Source: Lysobacteraceae bacterium P
GTDB taxonomy: Bacteria; Pseudomonadota; Gammaproteobacteria; Xanthomonadales; Xanthomonadaceae
Assembly (NCBI GenBank): GCA_005503055.1
Contig: SCOX01000002.1
Span: 62,001-126,000 of the forward strand
DNA length: 64,000 bases
Direction of reading: 5' to 3'
Under the pieces are notes generated by a model, which ran no database searches, was not told where the DNA came from, and worked only from the letters and a program-made list of their open reading frames with translations. The translations under genes and the position numbers were made by a program. Every line of letters begins with the position of its first letter. The stretch's first letter is position 1. Positions 1 through 10,703 of the stretch are shown one piece after another.

Positions 1-1
1 C

Positions 2-427
2 GGACTCATGCAGCGCGTGGAGCGCATCGCGCGCGATGAAGGCGGCAGCGTCCTGGCGACCACCTCGCGCCGTACGCCGCCGAGCGTGGGAGGCCAGCTG
101 CGCGATCGCCTGCATGCGGTGCCCGGACTGGTGTGGACGGACGGCGCCGACGGCCCGAACCCCTATGCGGGCCTGCTCGCCTGGGCCGACCGCATCGTCT
201 GCACCGCCGACTCGGTCAACATGCTCTCCGAAGCCGTCGCGACCTGGGCGCCGGTCTTCGTCGCCGGACATGAGCGCGTGCAGGGGCGTCCGCGCCATTT
301 CGTCGATGCGTTGCTGCACAGCGGCCGCGTTCGTGTGCTCGACGAAAGCGCACAGGCGTTCGCCGTGACGCCCCTGCGCGAAACGGCGCGTATCGCCGCG
401 CAAGTCCGCCAGCGACTCGACGGATAG
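2..427 (+). CDS. ELM1-family protein (C-terminal part, cut by window edge)
   Basis: The reading frame is open from the first bases of the window to a TAG at 425-427, so only the last ~140 residues are seen. They carry the pattern of the ELM1 (mitochondrial fission ELM1-like) family of predicted sugar-nucleotide-dependent proteins: a TTSRRTP segment near the start and an ADSVNMLSEA segment in the middle, resembling the donor-binding end of GT-B glycosyltransferases. Bacterial members are usually ~320 residues and of unproven function, often near cell-envelope genes. The neighbour glnE is convergent, with only 10 bp between the stops. Family assignment rests on these motifs alone. Confidence 0.75.
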   Translation, partial: GLMQRVERIARDEGGSVLATTSRRTPPSVGGQLRDRLHAVPGLVWTDGADGPNPYAGLLAWADRIVCTADSVNMLSEAVATWAPVFVAGHERVQGRPRHFVDALLHSGRVRVLDESAQAFAVTPLRETARIAAQVRQRLDG

Positions 428-437
428 TCCCGCGCCG

Positions 438-3281
438 TCAGCTGTCGAAAATCAGTCCGTGCGCATGCGTCGCGGCGATTATCGCCTCGCGCGCCTGTGC
501 GATCGCCTCGTTGATCGGCAAACGCCGCGGCCGACGGTCGAGCGTGCACGCCAGGCCGGCGTCGACCAGCACCGCGTGCGCCTGCGTCAGCGACGCGACT
601 TCGCCCTCGTCGAGCCAGCCGCTTGCGCCGGTGGCCTGGATCAGCTCGCTCGTATTGCGCGACGACAGCCACTGCGGATGCTGCGCGGAGTGCGCGAGCA
701 CCGCGTACTGCAGCAGGAATTCGAGATCGACCAGGCCGCCCTCGCCTTGCTTGAGATCGAACGCGGCCGCATCGCTGCGATCGAGTTCGGCGCGCATGCG
801 ACGGCGCATCGACACGACGTCCTCGCACACGCGCTGCACTTCGCGCTGGCGTGAAAGCGTCTGCCGGCGGACGTCCTCGACGTCGGCGCCGAGCGACGCG
901 TCGCCGGCGATGAAGCGCGCCCGCACCAGCGCCTGGTGTTCCCAGGTCCACGCGCGTTCGCGCTGGTAGTCGCGGTAGCTGGGCAGACTCGACACGAGCA
1001 GGCCCTTGGCGCCGTCGGGCCGCAGGCGCACGTCGACGTCGTATAGGCGACCGGCTCCCGTCACCGCGCCCAGCAGCGCGACGACCTTCTGCGCCATGCG
1101 CGCGAACCAGCGCGTGGCTTCGAGCGGCCGGGCGCCGTCGGAGTGCGCGTGTTCGCCGCCCGGTGCGTCGTAGATGAAGACCAGGTCGAGATCGGATCCG
1201 AAGCCGAGTTCCTCGCCGCCCAGGCTGCCGTATCCGATCACCGCGAAACGCGCACCGGGCACGCGGCCATGCGCGCCGGCGACTTCGTGCTCGGCCAGGC
1301 GCAGCACGCGCATCACCACGCCGTCGGCCAGCCAAGCCAGCTGGCGGGCACCGTCCACCGCCGACAGGCGCCCATCGCGTACGGCCATCGCGATGCGGAA
1401 GCTCAGCGCCTGGCGCACTTCGTTGAGGGCCTGCAGCACGGCTTCGGCATCATCGTTGTCGTTGCGCGCGACGTCGGTGCAGGCGGCATGCAGTTCGTCG
1501 CGATCGGGCAACGGACCGGCGACGCGCGCATCGAGCAGTTCGTCGAGCAGCAGCGGATATGCGGCCAGCCGCTCGGCGAGCAGCGCGCTGTGCGTGACCA
1601 CTTCGACCAGCCGCGCGAGCGCCGCGGGCTGTTCGTCCAGCAGCGCGAGGTACGCGCTACGCCTGAGCACGTTGTGCAACAGCGACAGCAGGCGCCGCAG
1701 CGCGAGCATCGGTTCGCTCGATGCGGCCGCCGCCTGCAGCAGGGATGGCAGCACGCGATCCAGACGCGAGCGGGCGCTGTCGGACAGGCCGCGCACACCC
1801 GGGCTGCGCGCGAAATCGCGCAACGCCGCGTCGGCGTTTCCTGCCTCGACGAAACCGGCGTCGGCCAGCGCCTCGCTGTCGCCGCCCTCGGGCAGCGCGC
1901 GCCAATAGCTGGTCAGGGCATCGGGCGCGTTACGACGGCGGCGCGGCGCGAGCAGCGCCTCGAACTCCGCGGTCACGCGCCCGCGCTGCGCATCGAGCGC
2001 TTCGCGCAAGGCGCTCCAGTCGGCGTACCGCAACGACGCGGCGATGCGCTCGCGGTCGTCATCGCGTTCGGGCAGCGCGTGCGTCTGCGCGTCGCGCAGC
2101 ATCTGCAGGCGATTCTCCATGCGACGCAGGAAACGATACGCCGCCGCCAGCATCGCGCCGGCCTCCGCGCCCATCTGCCGCGCCTCGACCAGCGCCTGCA
2201 ACGACGGCAGCAGCCGTCGATCACGCAGGCTCGGTTCGCGCCCGCCATAGATCAGTTGCAACGCCTGGACCAGGAATTCGATCTCGCGAATGCCACCGGG
2301 CCCGCGCTTGATGTCGTCCGCCAGTTCCCTGCGCGCGACTTCCGCGCTGATCGCCGCCTTCATGCTGCGGAGCCCGTCGAGAGCTCCGAAGTCCAGGTAG
2401 CGGCGATACACGAACGGACGCAGCGCGACCAGGAAGCGCTCTCCCGCCTCGATATCGCCCGCGACGGGGCGCGCCTTCTGCCAGGCGTAGCGCTCCCAGT
2501 CGCGGCCTTCGCGCTGGAAGTACTGCTCCATCGCGGCGAACGACCATGCCACTCGGCCGGCGTTTCCATACGGGCGCAGTCGCAGGTCCACGCGATGGCA
2601 GAACCCGTCGACGGTGGGCTCGTCGAGCAGTTTCGCCAGTTGCTGACCCAGGCGCGCGAAGTAGTGCTCGGCGTCGAGCGGACGCGGGCCATCGCTGCTT
2701 CCGGACGACGCGCTGCCGTCGTGCTCGTAGGTGTAGACCAAGTCCACGTCGGAGCTGAAGTTGAGTTCGCCGCCGCCGAGCTTGCCCAGTCCGAACACGA
2801 CCAGCCGCTGCGGCCGGCCTTCGCGGTCGCGCACGAGGCCGTGGCGCTGCTCGAACTCCTGCTCGATCGCCTCGAGCGCGATCTGCAGGCAGCGCTCGGC
2901 CAGCTGCGTGCTCCCGGCGAGCGTGTCGTCGACCTCGTCCAGCCCGAGCACGTCGCGCCAGATCAGCCGCGTGGACCCGGCGGTGCGATAGCGGCGCAGC
3001 AGCGCCGGCCAGTCGGCGCGGTTCTCCGCGGTGAGCCGGGGCTCGGAGAGCGGCTGCGCGCCGTCGTCGCCCAGCAGGCGTTCGAGCAGATCCGGCTGGC
3101 GTGCGAGCGTGTCGATGGCGAAGTCGCTGGCGATCGCGACGCGTTCGATGCGCGGGATCGCGTCGGGGGCGGCCAGCAGCTCGCTCGGCGCGGGCAGCGA
3201 CCCACGCAGGCGCGTGAGGACGCGGGCGAGAAGCGGCTCGAACTGGACGGAGTGGGACGCGGAAGGTGCGGAAGGAATCAT
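438..3281 (-). CDS. glnE: Bifunctional glutamine synthetase adenylyltransferase/adenylyl-removing enzyme
   Basis: GlnE adds AMP to and removes AMP from glutamine synthetase according to nitrogen status sensed through PII. The 947-residue product matches the usual length (~946) and has the expected tandem layout: an N-terminal nucleotidyltransferase half with the signature [19 protein letters not shown], a central helical linker, and a second half with the related [18 protein letters not shown], each supplying the Gly-Ser and DxD residues of a polymerase-beta fold. The frame extends 23 codons further upstream, but the ATG at 3281 (MIPSAPS) gives the normal family length. No glnA or glnB is adjacent. 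Confidence 0.96.
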   Translation of the reverse strand: MIPSAPSASHSVQFEPLLARVLTRLRGSLPAPSELLAAPDAIPRIERVAIASDFAIDTLARQPDLLERLLGDDGAQPLSEPRLTAENRADWPALLRRYRTAGSTRLIWRDVLGLDEVDDTLAGSTQLAERCLQIALEAIEQEFEQRHGLVRDREGRPQRLVVFGLGKLGGGELNFSSDVDLVYTYEHDGSASSGSSDGPRPLDAEHYFARLGQQLAKLLDEPTVDGFCHRVDLRLRPYGNAGRVAWSFAAMEQYFQREGRDWERYAWQKARPVAGDIEAGERFLVALRPFVYRRYLDFGALDGLRSMKAAISAEVARRELADDIKRGPGGIREIEFLVQALQLIYGGREPSLRDRRLLPSLQALVEARQMGAEAGAMLAAAYRFLRRMENRLQMLRDAQTHALPERDDDRERIAASLRYADWSALREALDAQRGRVTAEFEALLAPRRRRNAPDALTSYWRALPEGGDSEALADAGFVEAGNADAALRDFARSPGVRGLSDSARSRLDRVLPSLLQAAAASSEPMLALRRLLSLLHNVLRRSAYLALLDEQPAALARLVEVVTHSALLAERLAAYPLLLDELLDARVAGPLPDRDELHAACTDVARNDNDDAEAVLQALNEVRQALSFRIAMAVRDGRLSAVDGARQLAWLADGVVMRVLRLAEHEVAGAHGRVPGARFAVIGYGSLGGEELGFGSDLDLVFIYDAPGGEHAHSDGARPLEATRWFARMAQKVVALLGAVTGAGRLYDVDVRLRPDGAKGLLVSSLPSYRDYQRERAWTWEHQALVRARFIAGDASLGADVEDVRRQTLSRQREVQRVCEDVVSMRRRMRAELDRSDAAAFDLKQGEGGLVDLEFLLQYAVLAHSAQHPQWLSSRNTSELIQATGASGWLDEGEVASLTQAHAVLVDAGLACTLDRRPRRLPINEAIAQAREAIIAATHAHGLIFDS

Positions 3282-3613
3282 TCCGCCGATTCTGTCATGC
3301 GCCCTGGATGGGCCATTCCGCTGTCGTCGCGCGGGGGCGTGCGTGCGCAACGGCTGCCTGGCGGCGGGAAACTTTCTCGCCGACTACCCGCTCGCCGACA
3401 ACAGGACAAATAAAAAGCCCGCCCCGGTCGAACCGGTTGCGGGCCTGCTCCCTCCCCCACGTCGGGATGCAGGGCGATCGTGAAGGAACCGTTAGGGGGT
3501 TTGCACGCTGCACTGCAAAATAGAACTCAGCGGTTCAAATAGCGTGCCAATCGAACCTTTACGGGCCACCCTGTTCAGGTATGGAACGCCGATCACGCCA
3601 TGCAATCCGCGCG
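3282..3613. other. Intergenic region between glnE and the DUF6445 gene
   Basis: This 332-bp stretch holds the minus-strand terminator at 3411-3450 and, between it and glnE, presumably the glnE promoter, which I cannot pinpoint. The 160 bp between the DUF6445 stop and that terminator have no convincing reading frame and would form a long 3' tail on its transcript. Confidence 0.5.
3411..3450 (-). terminator. Rho-independent terminator, minus strand
   Basis: Read on the minus strand, GCCCGC and CGGGC arms enclose an inner CCGG-TTCGA-CCGG hairpin and are followed by TTTTTATTT. It lies ~160 bp downstream of the DUF6445 gene, its likeliest client, and upstream of glnE. Confidence 0.7.
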
Positions 3614-4222
3614 TCAGGCCGCCTCGAAGAACATCAGATAGACCAGCCGCCCGTTCTCCATCCGGTCGCCGAATGCCGGGCCGGCGGTGTGCCACAGCCA
3701 GGGCCGCAACAGCACCAGACGGTTGAAGCGCATCGGCGCCTGCATCGTCGGCTCCCACTTCGCATCGTCGATGCTGTCGCGCTCGATGATCTCGCGGTGC
3801 ATCTGCTGCATCGAGTCGTAACCCATGGCGCGCATTTCGGCATCGTCGAGCGGTGCGCGATCGGAGTTCGTCGCGCGGTGGCGGAAGAACTCGGTACCGC
3901 CGCGGCAATCTTCCGGACGGCTCAGGTAGAGGATTCCCGACCAGTAGGCCTGGTCGATGTGGACTTTCGCGCGACCGGCGTCGGCGGCGAGCGTCATGCG
4001 GAACTTCGCGTGCGACTGCAGCGGCGAGACCGGACGCAGGCGCTCGCCGACCAGATCGGACACGCGCTGGTCCAGGCCGTCCATCTCGATGCGTTCGAGC
4101 GAGTTGCGACCCGGGAACGCGCCCTGCTGTTCCGGGTAGGTCAGTCGCAGGCCGACCTCGCGCAACTGCATCGCGTCGCGCGGGCTGAGGAAGTCGTCGA
4201 CGATGATCAGTGAGGTCGGCAT
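3614..4222 (-). CDS. DUF6445 family protein, 2OG-Fe(II) oxygenase-like
   Basis: The 202-residue soluble protein has the layout of a 2-oxoglutarate/Fe(II) dioxygenase-like fold: an HID motif (VHIDQAYWSG, near residue 103), a strand with TEFFRH, and a distal histidine in LRPWLWHTAG followed by an arginine-containing strand. These could supply the 2-His-1-carboxylate iron site. The family (DUF6445) has no established substrate. The ATG at 4222 (MPTSLIIVDDF) is preferred over an upstream in-frame ATG because the conserved sequence begins right after it. It stands alone between groEL and glnE on the same strand. Iron binding is inferred from the motif order. Confidence 0.65.
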   Translation of the reverse strand: MPTSLIIVDDFLSPRDAMQLREVGLRLTYPEQQGAFPGRNSLERIEMDGLDQRVSDLVGERLRPVSPLQSHAKFRMTLAADAGRAKVHIDQAYWSGILYLSRPEDCRGGTEFFRHRATNSDRAPLDDAEMRAMGYDSMQQMHREIIERDSIDDAKWEPTMQAPMRFNRLVLLRPWLWHTAGPAFGDRMENGRLVYLMFFEAA

Positions 4223-4274
4223 GCGCGCGAGCTTATCCGGGCACGCGCATGCCTGCACCCGCCCCGGGCCCACG

Positions 4275-4310
4275 AAAAAAAAGAACCCCGCATCTCTGCG
4301 GGGTTCTTCG
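4275..4310 (-). terminator. Rho-independent terminator of groESL
   Basis: A perfect 10-bp stem, GAACCCCGCA / TGCGGGGTTC with a four-base loop (4283-4306), is followed on the minus strand by a run of eight T (AAAAAAAA on the plus strand at 4275-4282). It sits 30 bp after the groEL stop. Confidence 0.92.
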
Positions 4311-4339
4311 TATCGCGGATGACGCGCGGGAAGCGGGAC

Positions 4340-6122
<1,783 letters not shown>

Positions 6123-6410
6123 TCAGCCGAGGATCGCGAAGATGTCGTCTTCCTTCACCACCAGGAACTCGGTGCCGTCGAGCTTGACCTCGGTGCCGCT
6201 GTACTTGCCGAACAGCACCTTGTCGCCGGCCTTGACCTTCGGCGCGCGCACGTTGCCGTTGTCGAGCACCTTGCCCTCGCCGACTGCGACGACTTCACCC
6301 TTGATCGGCTTCTCGGTCGCCGAGTCCGGGATGACGATGCCGCCGGCGGACATCTTTTCTTCTTCCATGCGCTTGATGACCACGCGGTCGTAGAGCGGCT
6401 TGATATTCAT
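6123..6410 (-). CDS. groES: Co-chaperonin GroES (Hsp10)
   Basis: GroES caps the GroEL ring. The 95-residue product starts [14 protein letters not shown], contains the mobile loop around residues 16-32 ([16 protein letters not shown]) and ends [12 protein letters not shown], all standard for the family. The ATG at 6410 follows a good ribosome-binding site (GGAGGT, 11 bp upstream); frames continue upstream only because of high GC. It is the first gene of the groES-groEL operon, transcribed from the CIRCE-overlapped promoter ~60 bp upstream. Confidence 0.99.
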   Translation of the reverse strand: MNIKPLYDRVVIKRMEEEKMSAGGIVIPDSATEKPIKGEVVAVGEGKVLDNGNVRAPKVKAGDKVLFGKYSGTEVKLDGTEFLVVKEDDIFAILG

Positions 6411-6468
6411 GGCGACAAAAACCTCCGAGGAGTACGTAAGTGGTTGAAACGAACGAAAAAGTGGCAGA

Positions 6469-6498
6469 ATTTTAGCAGTCGCCCGCGACGAGTGCCAA
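6469..6498 (-). promoter_or_regulatory. groES sigma-70-type promoter
   Basis: On the minus strand TTGGCA (6498-6493, 5/6 to the -35 consensus) is followed after 18 bp by TAAAAT (6474-6469, 5/6 to the -10 consensus), ~60 bp ahead of the groES start. The CIRCE operator covers both boxes. Confidence 0.8.
6472..6498. promoter_or_regulatory. CIRCE operator (HrcA binding site)
   Basis: The plus strand reads TTAGCAGTC, nine bases, GAGTGCCAA. This matches the CIRCE consensus TTAGCACTC-N9-GAGTGCTAA with one change per arm and the exact 9-bp spacer. HrcA bound here would block the overlapping promoter, giving heat-shock de-repression of groESL. Confidence 0.9.
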
Positions 6499-6673
6499 GA
6501 TCGCGGGCAAACAAATACCGGCGAACCGGGATGCGTGGGAGATGGGGGGGCCGGCCGGGCTTTCAAGAGCCGGTTGCGGATCCGCCCGACCTTCGCCCTT
6601 CGAACGCAGGAATGCGCCGATCCCGGCAACGAGCGGAACGATGGCGCGGGATTGGCGCCGGAAAGGGCGTCGG

Positions 6674-6709
6674 AAAAAGAAAGAGCGCGTCCCGTGGAAC
6701 GCGCTCTTT
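6674..6709 (-). terminator. Rho-independent terminator, minus strand, client unknown
   Basis: An 11-bp perfect stem (AAAGAGCGCGT at 6680-6690 with ACGCGCTCTTT at 6699-6709, eight-base loop) is followed on the minus strand by CTTTTTC. No protein gene on the minus strand precedes it, so it probably ends a small RNA starting somewhere in 6750-6950. Confidence 0.65.
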
Positions 6710-6956
6710 GGGCTTAAGGGTTGCCATCCTGGCCCGGCGCCGTCCCTGCGCCACCCCGAACCCACGCCATGCCATGGCGCACGCGAATGGTGTGCAGTTC
6801 GTCAGGTTCCAGCCAGAGGGGCGCGGCCCACGGCTGCTGACTGGCGGTAGCCCAATGGGACGCGAATTTGCCAGACTTGCTTGCCCAAGCTTGCTTCGTC
6901 CGGCGATCCGGCTACCTTCAGAACACAGCTTTGGGTGAGTTTTGTTCGCCCTGTGA

Positions 6957-7379
6957 ATGGAGGTAGCCAACGTGACATCCCAGCAACGCATCCGCCTCGC
7001 CCGTCGCCATGCGGGGCTTTCGCAGGCCGCCCTGGGCGCGTTGGTCGGCGTGCAGCGCAGCGCCGTCGGTCACTGGGAAGCCGCGCGCGGAAAGTTTCCT
7101 TCCGTGGCCCATCTGCGCGAAATCGCGATGGTTACCGGCGTCCAGTTCGAATGGCTGGCGACCGGCCGCGGCAACATGGGGCTGTCGGCCGACACCGCGC
7201 TGGACTCGGTGGCCGCCGCCGACGCGGCGCTGGTCGAGGACCCGCTGGAGCTGCGGCTGCTGGCGGCGTTCCGGGCCGCGCCGACACGGGCCAAGGCGCC
7301 GCTGGTGGAAGTGGTCGAACAACTGGCCGAACTGCGCACCGGCCGGGCACGCACGCCGACGGCATCGACGCGAGGGTGA
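6957..7379 (+). CDS. XRE-family helix-turn-helix transcriptional regulator
   Basis: A 140-residue protein whose N-terminal ~65 residues form a Cro/C1-type HTH: RIRLARRHAGLSQAALGALVGVQRSAVGHWE, then a third helix and SVAHLREIAMVTGVQFEWLATGRG. The C-terminal half is Ala/Leu-rich, partly helical, and of no recognised domain. Such single-HTH proteins are DNA-binding repressors or activators, but nothing here shows the target. It is transcribed away from groES and towards a convergent secreted-protein gene. The start ATG at 6957 is chosen because the HTH follows within a few residues. Confidence 0.85.
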   Translation: MEVANVTSQQRIRLARRHAGLSQAALGALVGVQRSAVGHWEAARGKFPSVAHLREIAMVTGVQFEWLATGRGNMGLSADTALDSVAAADAALVEDPLELRLLAAFRAAPTRAKAPLVEVVEQLAELRTGRARTPTASTRG

Positions 7380-7382
7380 CGC

Positions 7383-7841
7383 TCAGCCGCCGGCGAGCCG
7401 CTTGACGGCGGCCGGCGGCAAAGCGGCGCAGTCGGCCGCAGGCGTGAAGGCGGACGTGGCCGTTTCATCGCCCTGCACGAGTTGCAGGTGTTTGGCCGAG
7501 GCAGGCGCGGACAGCACCAGCGTCCACACCGCGCGGATAGTGCCCTGCATCGGCGGCTCGGCCTGCGGCGCGCCCGCGGGATCGACATAGACCAGGTTCT
7601 GCCCCGAAGCGGCCAGCCGCTCGCCGGTTTCGACATCGAGCACCCCCATCGCGGCGGGGTCGCCCCAGCAATCCATGGCGTTCTCGCAGCTCAGGTCCAC
7701 GAGCAGGCGCGGCGTCGGTTCGGCCTGCAGGCAGGCGGCCCGCACGCGGATGCCGTGGGCGTCGCCGGTCTGCGCGATCGCGGCCAGGCTGGCCAGCGCC
7801 AGGGGCAGGCAGGCGAACGCAAGGATCGGTCGGTGGGACAT
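7383..7841 (-). CDS. Secreted protein of unknown function
   Basis: The 152-residue product starts MSHRPILAFACLPLALASLAAIAQT, a clear signal peptide cleaved after about residue 22. The mature part has four cysteines (including ACLQ, LSCENAMDCWG and a C-terminal AADCAALPP), so disulfide bonds in the periplasm are likely. I recognise no domain. It is convergent with the XRE gene (3 bp between stops) and divergent from cutA, sharing a ~140-bp promoter region with it. Confidence 0.65.
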   Translation of the reverse strand: MSHRPILAFACLPLALASLAAIAQTGDAHGIRVRAACLQAEPTPRLLVDLSCENAMDCWGDPAAMGVLDVETGERLAASGQNLVYVDPAGAPQAEPPMQGTIRAVWTLVLSAPASAKHLQLVQGDETATSAFTPAADCAALPPAAVKRLAGG

Positions 7842-7978
7842 CGGGCCTCCTCGCCGGCATGGGGCCCGGCGCCGGCAGCCTACGACAAAGACGGCGGCAC
7901 TGCGCAAGCCCGCCGCAACACTGTGGACCGCCCCGGCACGGGCATCGGCGTGGGGCAGGCCCTACACTGGCGCCCCTC

Positions 7979-8320
7979 ATGCCCACGCCCATCGCACCGC
8001 CGGTGCGGCTCGTGCTCAGCACCTGCCCCGACGCGCAAACCGCCGATGCCCTCGCCACCTCGCTGGTCGAGGCGCGGCTGGCCGCCTGCGTCAACGTGCT
8101 GCCAGGCGTGCGCTCGACCTACCGCTGGCAGGGCGCCGTGGAGCGCAGCGAGGAAGTGCTGCTGCTGATCAAGACCACCGCCGACCGCCAGGACGCGCTG
8201 GTCGAACGCCTCAAGGCACTGCATCCGTATGAACTGCCCGAAGCCCTCGCGGTCGAAGCCATCGGTGGCCTCGCCGCATACCTGGACTGGGTGGCCGAAC
8301 AGACCCGTGACGATGACTGA
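7979..8320 (+). CDS. cutA: Divalent-cation tolerance protein CutA
   Basis: CutA proteins are small trimeric, ferredoxin-like, metal-binding proteins linked to copper tolerance. The 113-residue product shows the family core: LSTCPDAQTADALATSLVEARLAACVNVLPGV, the YRWQGAVERSEEVLLLIKT strand-helix, and the near-invariant HPYELPE motif around residue 81. The ATG at 7979 (MPTPIAPPV) gives the standard length. Its end overlaps the dsbD start by 8 bp (ATG of dsbD at 8313), so the two are translationally coupled, as in other Xanthomonadaceae and enterobacteria. Confidence 0.95.
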   Translation: MPTPIAPPVRLVLSTCPDAQTADALATSLVEARLAACVNVLPGVRSTYRWQGAVERSEEVLLLIKTTADRQDALVERLKALHPYELPEALAVEAIGGLAAYLDWVAEQTRDDD

Positions 8321-10703
8321 TTCGATTCGCGCGCGCGCCGCGCGCCTGCTTTCCTTCTTCCTTCCGTTGGCGCTGTGCCTGGTGGCGATGCCCGCCAGCG
8401 CGGCGATCGATCCGGACGATCTGCTGCCGGTCGACGACGCCTTCGCGCTGCGCGCCGAAGCGCCGTCCGCCGACCGCATCGAGATCCGCTGGCGCATCGC
8501 CGACGGCTATTACCTGTATCGGCACCGCATCGCCGTGCAGGCCGATGCCGGTTTCGCCGCGCAGCCGTTGCAGCTGCCCAAGGGCGATGCGCACGAAGAC
8601 GAATTCTTCGGCAAGGTCGAGACCTACCGGCAGGCGCTGACCGCCGTCCTGCCCGGCCGCGCGACGGCCGGCCCGGTCACGTTGAAGATCAAGTACCAGG
8701 GCTGCGCCGACGCCGGCATCTGCTACCCGCCGCAGGTGCGCACCGTGACCGTCGCGCTGCCGGCGGCGACGGACGCGACGGAAGGTGCGCGCCCGCTGGT
8801 GAACTTCGGTAGTCGCGGCGCGCCGCTGGGCGGCGGCCTGCTCGGCGCGAAGACGACCGGCACCGAGGCCCTGCCGCTGCCGCCCGAACAGGCGTTCGGC
8901 TTCGAGGCGATCGCCGGCGACGGCAACACCCTGCTGCTGCGCTTCACGCCCGCCAAGGGCTATTACCTGTATCGCGACAAGACGACGCTGAAGCTCGACG
9001 CCGCCGCATCGAAGGCCGGCTTCACGCTCGGCGCCCCGCGCTGGCCCCGAGGCACGGCGCATCGCGACGAGCATTTCGGCGACGTCACCGTGTTCTTCGA
9101 CCAGGTCGAGGTGCCGGTGGCGGTCGCGCGCACGAAGCCCGATGCCGCGACGCTCCGGCTCACGGCCGGCTTCCAGGGCTGCCAGACCGACGGCATCTGC
9201 TACCCGCCGATGACGCGCACCGTCGACGTCGCGCTGCCGGCGGGCAAGGTGGGTGCGGTGGCGACGCCGGTGTTGCCCAGCGGTTCAACGAGCGCGGACT
9301 CGAAGGGCGCCGGCAACGCCGCGGCCGATGCGCCGCCCGTGCCCCGCGTCGAACCGGCGCCGGCCGCGCAGGCACCCCAGCCTTCCGCCGTCGCCCCGAG
9401 CGGCGTCGAGCAGGCCGAGGACAGCCGGATCGCGGCCGCATTGTCCGGCCCGAACCGCTGGTGGGCGCTGGCGAGTTTCTTCGGCTTCGGCCTGCTGCTG
9501 GCATTCACGCCTTGCGTGCTGCCGATGATTCCGATCCTGTCCGGACTCATCGCCGGCCAGGGACCAAACCTCGGCGCGCGCCGTGCGTTCACGCTGTCGT
9601 TCGTCTACGTGCTGGCCAACGCGCTGGTCTTCACCGCGGCCGGCGTCGTCGCCGGACTGGCGGGCGCGAACCTGCAGGTGGCCTTCCAGACGCCGTGGGT
9701 GATCGTCGCGTTCGCGGCGCTGTTCGTGGTGCTCGCGCTGTCCAGCTTCGGCCTGTACGAGTTGCAGCTGCCGGCCGCGCTGCGCAGCCGCCTGGGCGCG
9801 ATGAGCGATCGCCAGCGTGGCGGTTCGATGGCGGGCGTAGCGGCGATGGGCGCGTTGTCGGCGCTGATCGTCGGCCCCTGCGTCGCCCCGCCGCTGGCGG
9901 CCGCCGTGCTCTACATCGGACAGACGCAGGATCCGGTGTTCGGTGGCGTGGCGCTGTTCCTGCTCGGCATGGGCATGGGCGTGCCGCTGCTCGGGTTCGG
10001 GGTGGCCGCAGGCAAGGGCATGCCGACCAGCGGGCCGTGGATGGTCACGGTGCAGCGCGTGTTCGGCTTCGTGTTCCTGGGGCTGGCGGTGTGGATGCTG
10101 TCGCGCATCCTGCCCGCGCCGTGGACGCTGGCGCTGTGGGGCGTGTTGCTGCTCGCCGGAGCGGCTGCAGTGGCCATCGGCCTGCGCCCGCTGCACCACG
10201 ACGGTGCACGCATCATCGGCTGGACCTCGGTGCTGATCCTGGGCCTGTTCGGGGCCGCGCAGTTGGTCGGCGCGATGGCCGGCAGCCGCGATCCGCTCAA
10301 GCCGCTCGCCGGCCTGCGCGGCGGCACTGCGCAGGAAGCCGAACTGCCCTTCCGCAAGATCAAGTCGCTGGCCGATCTGGACCGCGAAGTCGCCGCCGCG
10401 AAGGCCGCGGGCAAGCCGGTGATGCTCGACTTCTATGCCGACTGGTGCGTGGCCTGCAAGGAGATGGAGAAGTACACCTTCCCCGAACCCGCCGTGCACC
10501 AGGCTCTGGCCAGCTTCGTGCTCCTCAAGGCCGACGTGACCGCCAATGACGACGTCGACCAGGCGCTGATGAAGCGGCTGGGCATCATCGGTCCGCCGGC
10601 GACGCTGTACTTCACGCACGGCGCCGAGCGCCGCGAGCTGCGCCTGTTCGGCTTCGAGGATGCGGAGAACTTCGTCGAACGTGCCGGGCGGGCGACGCGC
10701 TGA
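8313..10703 (+). CDS. dsbD: Thiol:disulfide interchange protein DsbD with two N-terminal alpha domains
   Basis: DsbD carries electrons from cytoplasmic thioredoxin across the inner membrane to periplasmic thiol enzymes. The 796-residue protein has a signal peptide (to about residue 30), then two copies of the periplasmic DsbD-alpha domain: each has GYYLYR, a D/E-rich GDAHEDEFFG or GTAHRDEHFG motif and a QGCxxxGICYPP cysteine pair (Cys ~131/137 and ~290/296). A Pro/Ala linker leads to the eight-helix membrane domain (FTPCVLPMIP near 400, IVGPCVAPP near 523) and a C-terminal thioredoxin-like gamma domain with DWCVACK near 712. It is ~230 residues longer than E. coli DsbD because of the duplication. 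The stop overlaps the next start (TGATG). Confidence 0.96.
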   Translation: MTDSIRARAARLLSFFLPLALCLVAMPASAAIDPDDLLPVDDAFALRAEAPSADRIEIRWRIADGYYLYRHRIAVQADAGFAAQPLQLPKGDAHEDEFFGKVETYRQALTAVLPGRATAGPVTLKIKYQGCADAGICYPPQVRTVTVALPAATDATEGARPLVNFGSRGAPLGGGLLGAKTTGTEALPLPPEQAFGFEAIAGDGNTLLLRFTPAKGYYLYRDKTTLKLDAAASKAGFTLGAPRWPRGTAHRDEHFGDVTVFFDQVEVPVAVARTKPDAATLRLTAGFQGCQTDGICYPPMTRTVDVALPAGKVGAVATPVLPSGSTSADSKGAGNAAADAPPVPRVEPAPAAQAPQPSAVAPSGVEQAEDSRIAAALSGPNRWWALASFFGFGLLLAFTPCVLPMIPILSGLIAGQGPNLGARRAFTLSFVYVLANALVFTAAGVVAGLAGANLQVAFQTPWVIVAFAALFVVLALSSFGLYELQLPAALRSRLGAMSDRQRGGSMAGVAAMGALSALIVGPCVAPPLAAAVLYIGQTQDPVFGGVALFLLGMGMGVPLLGFGVAAGKGMPTSGPWMVTVQRVFGFVFLGLAVWMLSRILPAPWTLALWGVLLLAGAAAVAIGLRPLHHDGARIIGWTSVLILGLFGAAQLVGAMAGSRDPLKPLAGLRGGTAQEAELPFRKIKSLADLDREVAAAKAAGKPVMLDFYADWCVACKEMEKYTFPEPAVHQALASFVLLKADVTANDDVDQALMKRLGIIGPPATLYFTHGAERRELRLFGFEDAENFVERAGRATR

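Larger units (their letters stand above)
6411..6956. other. Divergent intergenic region between groES and the XRE gene
   Basis: The 546 bp hold the groES promoter and CIRCE (6469-6498) and a minus-strand terminator hairpin (6674-6709). The 200 bp upstream of that hairpin on the minus strand contain several self-complementary segments and no frame that looks coding, so a small RNA is possible. The XRE gene's own promoter must lie near its end but is not obvious. Confidence 0.5.

Noticed and set aside
1143..3413. A 756-codon open frame on the plus strand opposite glnE
   Set aside because: It mirrors glnE, has Arg/His/Gln-rich, unpatterned sequence and no start context; third-position GC of glnE creates it.
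6720..6900. 6S RNA
   Set aside because: Some segments (AGGGTTGCC) recall the 3' end of 6S, but I could not build the long central-bubble hairpin on either strand, and 6S usually lies near zapA.
6563..6991. A 142-codon minus-strand gene upstream of groES
   Set aside because: It runs through the terminator hairpin at 6674-6709 and has no coding pattern.
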